A stretch of DNA of 64,000 bases from Bacteroidales bacterium (GTDB taxonomy: Bacteria > Bacteroidota > Bacteroidia > Bacteroidales > UBA932), in contig SUYQ01000004.1 of the NCBI GenBank assembly GCA_015060325.1, positions 62,001 to 126,000 of the forward strand. Direction: 5' to 3'. Each line of letters starts with the position of its first letter. Position 1 is the first letter of the stretch. Shown here in pieces: positions 34,090 to 40,437 of the stretch. The position numbers were made by a program, and so were the translations under genes. The notes beneath the pieces are model-generated. The model was not told where the DNA came from, did not search any database, and was given only the letters and a program-made list of their open reading frames with translations.

Positions 34090-35760
34090 ATGGTAAACAT
34101 CTTTTGCGTCAACACCCAGACAAGCAAGACCTTTCCTGAAGGTACGACATTGCTTGACATGCTTCCGCATCTTCTGCCGGAATCATCTTCTGATCAACCT
34201 ATAATCGCTGCCAAAGTGAACAATGTATGCCAGGGACTCAAGTACCGTGCGTTCAACAGCCGTCAGGTCGAGTTCATCGATTATACTTCATATGCGGGAA
34301 GAAGCGTATATTGCAGTTCGTTATGCTTCCTGCTGTGCAAAGCCGCGCTGGATGTGTTCCCCGGTTGCAAGATTGTGCTCAGACGTCCGATCTCCAAGGG
34401 CTATTTCTGTGCTATAGAAAAGAATGACGGAACAGTTCTGGTACAGGAGGATGTGGAAAGGATAGATGCACGGATGAAGGTTCTGGCTGAAATGGATATG
34501 CCGTTCCGCCGTCATGAGGTCCGTACAGAGGAGGCGATCGAAATGTTTGCAGGAATGGGATACCATGACAAGGTACGCCTTCTGGAGACAGCAGGAGATG
34601 TGTATGTCAATTATTATACTTTGGACGGCACTCCTGATTATTACTATGAGGCATTGCTTCCTAGTACAGGCTATCTCAAGTTGTGGGGACTGTCACTCTA
34701 TCGTGACGGACTCCTGCTTCGCGTACCTGACAGGCATGATCCTTCCAAGCTGGCTCCGTTTACCGAGCAGCCTAAGACTTTCGATGTCTTCAGGGAGAAT
34801 CTCAGGTGGAACAATATCATGAGGCTCGATAACGTAGGAGATGTCAACATGGCCTGCCAGAGAGGGGAGGCCGGGGACCTCATCAAGATAGCGGAGGCAC
34901 TTCAGGAGAAGAAGATCGTGCAGATTGCCGAGGAGATCGAGAGACGCGTGGCTCTGGAGGACCCTGTGAAGATAGTACTCATCACCGGACCGTCAAGCAG
35001 CGGCAAGTCGACTTTCTGCAAGCGTCTGAGCATACAGCTGAAGGCGTGCGGTCTGCATCCTATATCATTCTCTACCGATGACTATTTCGTAAACAGGCTT
35101 GATACTCCGCTCCTTCCGGACGGCTCGTTTGACTTTGACAATTTCGACACTGTCGATCATGACTATCTTCAGAGCGATGTGCTGAAACTGCTGGCGGGGG
35201 AGGCTGTGGAAGTTCCTGAGTATAACTTCGTTACGGGACTTCGTGAGTTCAACGGCAAGAAACTTAAGCTGGAGCCTGGAATGGTGCTGCTCATTGAGGG
35301 TATCCATGCCTTGAACCCTCGTCTGACAGACAAGGTGCCGGAATCCTCAAAATACAGGATTTTCATCAATACCGTTACAAGCATCTCGCTTGATGACCAC
35401 AACTGTATCCCGACAAGTGACAACCGTCTTATCCGTCGTATCGTGCGTGACTTCAACAAGGGTGCATTTTCTGCCCGGGATTCCATCATGAACTGGCCTA
35501 ATGTCCGCCGCAGCGAGGTGCAGTGGATCTATCCATATCAGGAATGTGCGGATGTGCTGTTCAATTCGACCTACATCGTGGAGTTCCCGGTGATCAGGGC
35601 GCATGCGGAGAGGATTCTCATGACAGTACCTAAGAACTGTCCGGAATACGCTGAGGTCCATCGTCTTATGAAGTTCCTGAGCTATTTCACTCCTGTATCC
35701 GACAAGGATGTTCCTGCAACGTCGCTCCTTCGTAGCTTCATCGGAGGCAGCAGTCTGTAA
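34090..35760 (+). CDS. Nucleoside kinase with ThrRS-like N-terminal domains (uridine kinase family)
   Basis: This is a fusion common in Bacteroidota and Firmicutes. Residues 1-60 resemble a TGS domain (VNIFCVNTQTSKTFPEGTTL), about 60-230 resemble the second additional domain of threonyl-tRNA synthetase, and about 270-550 form a PRK/uridine kinase domain with P-loop ITGPSSSGKSTFCKRL (about 299-314) and the FDNFDTVDH substrate segment. It probably phosphorylates uridine/cytidine or another small substrate. The assignment beyond the family is not certain. A start nine codons upstream (34063) is possible. Confidence 0.83.
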   Translation: MVNIFCVNTQTSKTFPEGTTLLDMLPHLLPESSSDQPIIAAKVNNVCQGLKYRAFNSRQVEFIDYTSYAGRSVYCSSLCFLLCKAALDVFPGCKIVLRRPISKGYFCAIEKNDGTVLVQEDVERIDARMKVLAEMDMPFRRHEVRTEEAIEMFAGMGYHDKVRLLETAGDVYVNYYTLDGTPDYYYEALLPSTGYLKLWGLSLYRDGLLLRVPDRHDPSKLAPFTEQPKTFDVFRENLRWNNIMRLDNVGDVNMACQRGEAGDLIKIAEALQEKKIVQIAEEIERRVALEDPVKIVLITGPSSSGKSTFCKRLSIQLKACGLHPISFSTDDYFVNRLDTPLLPDGSFDFDNFDTVDHDYLQSDVLKLLAGEAVEVPEYNFVTGLREFNGKKLKLEPGMVLLIEGIHALNPRLTDKVPESSKYRIFINTVTSISLDDHNCIPTSDNRLIRRIVRDFNKGAFSARDSIMNWPNVRRSEVQWIYPYQECADVLFNSTYIVEFPVIRAHAERILMTVPKNCPEYAEVHRLMKFLSYFTPVSDKDVPATSLLRSFIGGSSL

Positions 35761-35770
35761 CATCTGGTGA

Positions 35771-35816
35771 TATAATGCAAGACGGATGACCTTCTGGCCA
35801 TCCGTCTTGCATTATA
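35771..35816. terminator. Bidirectional terminator after the nucleoside kinase gene
   Basis: TATAATGCAAGACGGATG pairs with CATCCGTCTTGCATTATA, and the stem continues for 21 bp with one mismatch near the loop. Convergent genes lie on both sides. Confidence 0.75.
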
Positions 35817-35827
35817 TGTGGGATGAT

Positions 35828-36112
35828 TTAGAAACCTCCTTCAAGCTCCATGAGCTTATCCATATTATCCATAGTCCATTCCTGTATGGCAGCTTCTGCT
35901 TTCTTCTGATCAGCTTCAGAGAGACTTTCTCCCCATGCTTCCATTTCTTCAGCCAATTTTTCTCCCTTTGCTTCATTTCCTGATACAGCAGCATTGTAAA
36001 GCTGTTCCATGTATGAAACCGCTTTCTGTTCAACTGTCTGTTTCTTTTCTGAGTTTCCGCCGCAAGCCACGAGGAGGCCGAGTGCAGCGAAGATAATCAT
36101 AATCTTTTTCAT
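35828..36112 (-). CDS. Small lipoprotein of unknown function
   Basis: The 94-residue protein has a lipoprotein signal (MKKIMIIFAALGLLVACGGN, Cys17). The rest is highly charged, Glu/Ala/Lys-rich and helical, with no domain I recognise. Proteins like this are frequent in Bacteroidales genomes. It is monocistronic, with a terminator on its 3' side. Confidence 0.6.
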   Translation of the reverse strand: MKKIMIIFAALGLLVACGGNSEKKQTVEQKAVSYMEQLYNAAVSGNEAKGEKLAEEMEAWGESLSEADQKKAEAAIQEWTMDNMDKLMELEGGF

Positions 36113-36194
36113 GTCTGTTGGGTTTAATCTGTTAATTGTTGAGCGAAGTTAATAATATTTTTGGAAATGCCTGCATAATATCAAAAAAGTTTAC

Positions 36195-36202
36195 TACATT
36201 TG
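36195..36202 (+). promoter_or_regulatory. -7 box of the membrane protein gene at 36254
   Basis: TACATTTG matches TAnnTTTG. The -33 box is not clear. It leaves a leader of about 45 bases. Confidence 0.45.
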
Positions 36203-36253
36203 CTTTTGTTGTACTAACCGCTTGACATTTATTAACCTTTAAATATTAACATT

Positions 36254-36751
36254 ATGGATTTCAAAACACTTCTTCCCGATTTCAATGCAATCGGAAAAAC
36301 TGAATGGGGTAGAATTTCAATGGACACTAAAAACCCTATGAACCTTATAATGGCACTTGGTGCTGTACTTATGGTAGTATTTGTATTCCTCTCATGGAGC
36401 ACACTTGTTGTAGAAGATGAGAGCTACACTAAGGCGGGTATTTCTACTTGGTATGGAGTTTTTGCTCTTATTATGGGACTTGTAGCTCTTGTAGGAGTAT
36501 TGTACAATCATACATCATTGGCATTCAGTGCTGCTGTACTCGGACTTGTTTTCGGTCTCATGGGCGTACTTATCGTGCCTGAAATGGTTATTGAAGGTGA
36601 GGTCAATTCTCCAGATGAAATTAAGGATGGAATGAAAGATTTGAAGAAGATGGGCTATGATTGTGAGTTGAAACATCTTGGCGCAATTCTCTATATGGTT
36701 GCTTCTGGTGTAACTGCACTTGTAGCATACCTTAAGATCGCAAAGAAGTAG
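36254..36751 (+). CDS. Four-helix membrane protein of unknown function (paralogue A)
   Basis: The 165-residue protein has four predicted membrane helices (about 32-50, 67-85, 90-110, 142-160). The pattern STWYGVFALIMGLVALVGVLY, then NHTSLAFSA, then HLGAILYMVASGVTALVAYL (each within one helix) recurs in the protein at 38194-38991, so the two are paralogues. No catalytic motif is visible. It has its own promoter and terminator. Confidence 0.7.
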   Translation: MDFKTLLPDFNAIGKTEWGRISMDTKNPMNLIMALGAVLMVVFVFLSWSTLVVEDESYTKAGISTWYGVFALIMGLVALVGVLYNHTSLAFSAAVLGLVFGLMGVLIVPEMVIEGEVNSPDEIKDGMKDLKKMGYDCELKHLGAILYMVASGVTALVAYLKIAKK

Positions 36752-36770
36752 TACAACCTATTTTCATATG

Positions 36771-36800
36771 AAGACCGGCAGTTTTGTCGGTCTTTTTTTT
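36771..36800 (+). terminator. Terminator after the membrane protein gene at 36254
   Basis: AAGACCGGCA and TGTCGGTCTT form a 10-bp stem with one G-T pair and a four-base loop, then eight T. Confidence 0.85.
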
Positions 36801-36853
36801 GTTTCTGTCTATCAAAAATTATAAATTTGTAAGGATTATAATATATCTATCAT

Positions 36854-37504
36854 ATGCGCAAGTTCATTCTTTCTCTATTTTTTACGCTGAGCAGCATTTG
36901 CTTGGTATCAGCTCAGGACTGGGCTAAATTCGGCAGATATGAAAAAAGCAATTCCGAGGTCACTCAGAAACCGAAAGCTGTTTTCATGGGTGATTCGATC
37001 ACAGATGGATGGGCAACCAAGGATCCTGACTTTTTTTCTGACAACAATTTCATCGGCAGAGGCATTTCAGGCCAGACGACTTCGCATATGCTTGTCAGAT
37101 TCCAGAGAGATGTTGTGGATCTCGCTCCGAAATACGTTCTGATACTTGCCGGGACAAATGATATTGCAAAGAACAATGGTGACATTACTCTTGCAAACGT
37201 TCTTGGCAATATAAAGTCGATGTGTGAGATTGCCAAGGCCAACAAGATCAAGCCTGTGATCTGTTCTGTGCTTCCTGCTGACAGGTTCGGCTGGCGCCCT
37301 GGAGTAAAACCGGCAGAAGAAATCGTCAAACTCAATAAGATGTTGAAGGAATATGCTGACAGTCAGAAGATAATGTATATAGACTATTATTCGGTTCTTG
37401 CTGACGAAAACGGCGGCCTTCCTGCCAAGCATGCATCTGACGGAGTACATCCGAATCTCAGCTGCTATAAGATCATGGAGCAGATAGTTCTTGATACACT
37501 TTAA
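36854..37504 (+). CDS. Secreted SGNH/GDSL-family hydrolase
   Basis: The protein is an esterase or acetylhydrolase with a signal peptide (about 1-20, ending VSAQ). The four SGNH blocks are all present: FMGDSITDGW (Ser nucleophile, about 42-51), GRGISGQTT (Gly), LAGTNDI (Asn) and DGVHPNLSCY near the C-terminus (Asp and His). Relatives deacetylate sugars or cleave lysophospholipids. The substrate here is not determined. PAP2 and a second membrane protein follow with short gaps (18 and 5 bases), so the three are likely one operon. Confidence 0.87.
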   Translation: MRKFILSLFFTLSSICLVSAQDWAKFGRYEKSNSEVTQKPKAVFMGDSITDGWATKDPDFFSDNNFIGRGISGQTTSHMLVRFQRDVVDLAPKYVLILAGTNDIAKNNGDITLANVLGNIKSMCEIAKANKIKPVICSVLPADRFGWRPGVKPAEEIVKLNKMLKEYADSQKIMYIDYYSVLADENGGLPAKHASDGVHPNLSCYKIMEQIVLDTL

Positions 37505-37522
37505 TTCTCTCGTTTCAGCTGA

Positions 37523-38188
37523 ATGATGAAAAGAAGATTACTGGAGTTCTGCAGAGACCACCGCTGGATGCTTTTGAGCTTTCTGGTTGTATGGCTATGC
37601 CTTTTTGTATTTGACTGCATCTATCCGAAGCTCCAGACTCATCTGATGCTGAACAGCTGTCATTCTCCTCTGCTTGACACTGTCTTTAAATATGTTACAG
37701 TACTTGGGGAGGCCTTTCCAGTTTATGTCGGTGTCGCTTTCCTGCTCTGGAATGTAAATTCCATATGGAATAGGCGTAACGGACTTTTTATACTTCTTTC
37801 TCAGGGACTTACTTGCATAATCACTCAGGCACTCAAGTTTCTGTTTGCCCATCCGAGGCCAGCTACTTATTTTGATCAGATGGGGGCAGAACTTCCACCT
37901 ACAGTTCCTGGCGAAGGGCTCCGCAGAGCGATGAATTCATTTCCTTCGGGCCACACATCGGCAGCATTTGCCCTATTTGTCTGCATTGCATTGATCACAC
38001 CGCGAAAGTGGGCGCCTTTATGGGTGGCAGCCGCATGGGCTGTCGCATATTCCCGCATCTATCTTTCACAGCATTTTCTGGAAGATATATTGCTTGGATC
38101 GATGATTGGTGTCATTTCCACTTGCATAGTATATCTATGCATGAATGATCATTTCAATAGAACATATTCTCCAACAATTAAACTATAA
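37523..38188 (+). CDS. PAP2-family membrane phosphatase
   Basis: The protein is an integral membrane phosphatase acting on lipid phosphates such as undecaprenyl diphosphate, phosphatidic acid or phosphatidylglycerophosphate. The three phosphatase motifs are KFLFAHPRPATYF (about 112-124), PSGHTSAAF (about 149-157) and SRIYLSQHFLEDI (about 183-195). Six hydrophobic segments are expected. Its length of 221 residues is normal. It is next to a secreted SGNH hydrolase and a membrane protein. Confidence 0.88.
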   Translation: MMKRRLLEFCRDHRWMLLSFLVVWLCLFVFDCIYPKLQTHLMLNSCHSPLLDTVFKYVTVLGEAFPVYVGVAFLLWNVNSIWNRRNGLFILLSQGLTCIITQALKFLFAHPRPATYFDQMGAELPPTVPGEGLRRAMNSFPSGHTSAAFALFVCIALITPRKWAPLWVAAAWAVAYSRIYLSQHFLEDILLGSMIGVISTCIVYLCMNDHFNRTYSPTIKL

Positions 38189-38193
38189 CGATT

Positions 38194-38991
38194 ATGAGTA
38201 GTAAATTTTTACCAGATTCTGAAGCACTGAAGAAGACAGACTTCAGAAACCCATCTTTTGACAAAAGCAACAAGAAATCAGTTCTGTTGCTCCTTTTAAG
38301 TGTAGCAATGTTAGTTGTGGTGTTCATTCCATGGTTCTGCGTCGGCGTGGAGGTTGAGGATGTGGCGTCTGTCAAATTGAGAGCATTCGGATTTCAGACG
38401 TGGTACGGAATAGTTGGCGGAGTACTGGCTCTGATTGCACTGGCTGGAGCGCTTTACAGACATCTCTCGCTTTCATTCTGTGCTTCACTTGCGGCAGTGC
38501 TTGTCGGAATCTATGCCTTGAATACTTATCCTGCTGCCAGACTGGTTTATGATATTGACGGAGATATCAAGAAAGACCTTAAGAGTAAGGTCACTGACAA
38601 CGATAGAAGATCACGTGATTATTATGATGATTATTATGATGATTATTATGAGAGTGAGGTAAGTTCTGGTGAAAAAGCTATGGCAAAGCTTCTTCTGGCA
38701 TTGGAAGATGGACCGAAATTCAAGGTGCCGGCAGTTGTGGTACAGGGTGTTGCGATGTTGGTCGAAACAATTGACCAGGATGCAGTATATGAACTGATTG
38801 AGGATAATGGGGGAAAAGAAGTTCTGGATAATATTGATATAATCAATCATCGTCTAGGCGCCATACTTTACCTGATCTTTGCGGCTCTCGCTGCAGTAAT
38901 TGCATATCTGTTGATTACGAGACCCAACAAGGAAGTGACCATGGAACATCCTGTTCCAACAGCTGATGATGTAACAACTCTGAACGCATAG
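38194..38991 (+). CDS. Four-helix membrane protein of unknown function (paralogue B) with Asp/Tyr repeat
   Basis: The protein resembles the one at 36254 in helix order and in the segments QTWYGIVGGVLALIALAGAL and HRLGAILYLIFAALAAVIAY. It differs by a 90-residue loop between helices 3 and 4 that holds a DYYD repeat (about 142-153). The repeat is encoded by three 12-base units (GATTATTATGAT), so its length could change by slippage without a frameshift. The function is unknown. It is the last gene of the SGNH-PAP2 operon. Confidence 0.7.
   Translation: MSSKFLPDSEALKKTDFRNPSFDKSNKKSVLLLLLSVAMLVVVFIPWFCVGVEVEDVASVKLRAFGFQTWYGIVGGVLALIALAGALYRHLSLSFCASLAAVLVGIYALNTYPAARLVYDIDGDIKKDLKSKVTDNDRRSRDYYDDYYDDYYESEVSSGEKAMAKLLLALEDGPKFKVPAVVVQGVAMLVETIDQDAVYELIEDNGGKEVLDNIDIINHRLGAILYLIFAALAAVIAYLLITRPNKEVTMEHPVPTADDVTTLNA
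38617..38652 (+). repeat. Three tandem 12-bp units encoding DYYD
   Basis: GATTATTATGAT is repeated three times (the last base of the third unit is G). The repeat is in frame in the membrane protein gene and encodes its acidic/aromatic loop. Confidence 0.9.
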
Positions 38992-39012
38992 GCAGATGCC
39001 GTTATAATAAAT

Positions 39013-39045
39013 AAGGGTTGGTCTTGAAACAAGGCCAACCCTTTT
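39013..39045. terminator. Bidirectional terminator between the membrane protein gene and rnpB
   Basis: AAGGGTTGGTCTTG and CAAGGCCAACCCTT form a 14-bp stem with one G-T pair and an AAA loop. It ends the plus-strand operon and, on the minus strand, lies just after the rnpB 3' end. Confidence 0.8.
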
Positions 39046-39051
39046 AGCAAT

Positions 39052-39392
39052 AGGCAGAACAGTAAGCCGGGTTCTGTTTTATCTTGTCATTTATCTTCGC
39101 AACCTACCCCCTGGAATAGAACGAGTAGCCCTTTTGCCCTTGCGGGTGTTCCAGTATACATGGTCTTGCTGGTCCTGGTGCCGTCACCGCCGTATGTCGC
39201 CACACGACGTCGTGAGCTCTTGCCTCGCGGTTTCACCCTTACCCTTGCGGGCGGTCTGTTTTCTGTTACGGCATTCATAAGATTACTCCCATCTGTGCTT
39301 TCCACAGCAGGATACTCTGCCCAGTCCGGACTTTCCTCTGAAACGAGTTTCAGCGACAAGTCATTCTACCTACATAGCTTATCTATTGTTCT
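39052..39392 (-). ncRNA. rnpB: RNase P RNA (class A)
   Basis: This is the catalytic RNA that trims tRNA 5' leaders. On the minus strand the conserved 5' segment GAGGAAAGTCCGGAC appears at about 39326-39340, and the conserved 3' segment (GGTAGGTTGCGAA...AACCCGGCTTAC) ends it. The ends pair as GCAGAACA with TGTTCTGC (P1 stem). The size of about 340 bases fits. A -7 box (TACCTTTG on the minus strand, 39394-39401) lies right before the 5' end. The exact ends are approximate. Confidence 0.96.
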
Positions 39393-39410
39393 GCAAAGGT
39401 AGTTATAATT

Positions 39411-39440
39411 TTTGCAAATACTTTTTTTTACTTACTTTTG
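39411..39440 (+). promoter_or_regulatory. Promoter of the glutaminyl cyclase gene
   Basis: TTTG, 18 bases, TACTTTTG. Transcription would start near 39447, 20 bases before the ATG at 39467. It is back to back with the rnpB promoter. Confidence 0.55.
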
Positions 39441-39466
39441 TGACAAATTTGAATGTTCGTCATACC

Positions 39467-40270
39467 ATGAGAACCAATATTTTGTTTATACTGGCCGTGC
39501 TTCTTGTTTTATCATGCTCAAATTCCAATGCTGGTAAAGGCAAGTCCTCAGATACTGCCGTTGAAGATCCGGTCATCGGATTATATGGGCTTGAGGTTGT
39601 AGCAGAGTATCCTCATGATGTGACATCATATACCCAAGGTCTATTCTTCCAGGACGGTCAGATGTATGAGAGTACCGGTCTGAACGGGAAATCAACATTC
39701 AGAAAGGTAGATATGGCTACTGGTAAGCCGCTCTATCGTCTTGATTTTGATGAGAAATACTTCATAGAAGGCTCGGTGATATTTGGTGATAACCTTTATG
39801 TCCTGACTTGGGATACCAATATGGCATTTGTGTATGATGCAAAGACTTTCAGTTATAAATATGCCTACAACTATCCTAGAGAAGGGTGGGGCATCACTAC
39901 TGATGGCAACAGTCTGATCGCATCTGATGGAAGTTCATTCCTGTATTTCATGGATGCCGATATGAAACTGGAGAAAAAGATCCAGGTTACAGTGGATTCC
40001 AAGCCTCTCAGATGGCTGAATGAACTTGAATATATTGACGGAAAGATCTGGGCTAATGTCTATACCTATGATGAGATAGTGATCATCGATCCTTCAAATG
40101 GAAAGGTGGAGGGTGTGATTGACTGCAGAGGTCTGCTGCCGGATGAACTTCGTACATATGATACGGATGTACTTAATGGTATAGCATACAATCCGGAAGA
40201 CGGAAAGATATATCTTACAGGAAAGAACTGGCCGAAGCTCTATGAGGTGAAGCTGGTGGAAAAGAAATAA
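39467..40270 (+). CDS. Glutaminyl-peptide cyclotransferase (bacterial beta-propeller type), lipoprotein
   Basis: The enzyme converts N-terminal glutamine of exported proteins to pyroglutamate. This matters in Bacteroidota because signal peptidase cleavage often leaves Gln first. The ATG at 39467 gives a lipoprotein signal ending LVLSC (Cys15). An earlier in-frame start lies upstream of the promoter. The five-bladed propeller motifs are clear: YPHDVTSYTQGLFFQDG (about 48-64), YESTGLNGKSTFRKVD, REGWGITTDGN, LNELEYIDGKIWANVY and GIAYNPEDGKIYLTGKNW. Length 267 residues is normal. Confidence 0.9.
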   Translation: MRTNILFILAVLLVLSCSNSNAGKGKSSDTAVEDPVIGLYGLEVVAEYPHDVTSYTQGLFFQDGQMYESTGLNGKSTFRKVDMATGKPLYRLDFDEKYFIEGSVIFGDNLYVLTWDTNMAFVYDAKTFSYKYAYNYPREGWGITTDGNSLIASDGSSFLYFMDADMKLEKKIQVTVDSKPLRWLNELEYIDGKIWANVYTYDEIVIIDPSNGKVEGVIDCRGLLPDELRTYDTDVLNGIAYNPEDGKIYLTGKNWPKLYEVKLVEKK

Positions 40271-40295
40271 AGAGGGCCGTTCAGGCGGCCAGGAA

Positions 40296-40381
40296 ATATA
40301 GCAGGGGTGCCACGGGCGACTGTGGCTGAGATCATACCCATGAACCTGATCCGGATAATGCCGGCGTAGGAAAGCGTATCT
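40296..40381 (+). promoter_or_regulatory. TPP (thiamin pyrophosphate) riboswitch
   Basis: The conserved parts of the thi element are in order: GGGGTGCC (40304-40311), GGCTGAGATCATACCC (40324-40339), GAACCTGATCCGGATAAT (about 40342-40359) and GCCGGCGTAGGAAAG. When TPP binds, expression of the downstream gene should fall. The next gene, a TonB-dependent receptor, starts about 57 bases on, a leader long enough for an expression platform that hides the start. I did not see a clear terminator, so control is probably at translation. Confidence 0.95.
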
Positions 40382-40437
40382 CATTGTACATTAAGGTTTT
40401 GCCTTTTTGTCTGCCCCTTGCATTAATGTGTTACATT

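Noticed and set aside
40384..40437. N-terminal extension of the TonB receptor
   Set aside because: It would start with TTG directly after the riboswitch aptamer. The ATG at 40438 gives a normal signal peptide.
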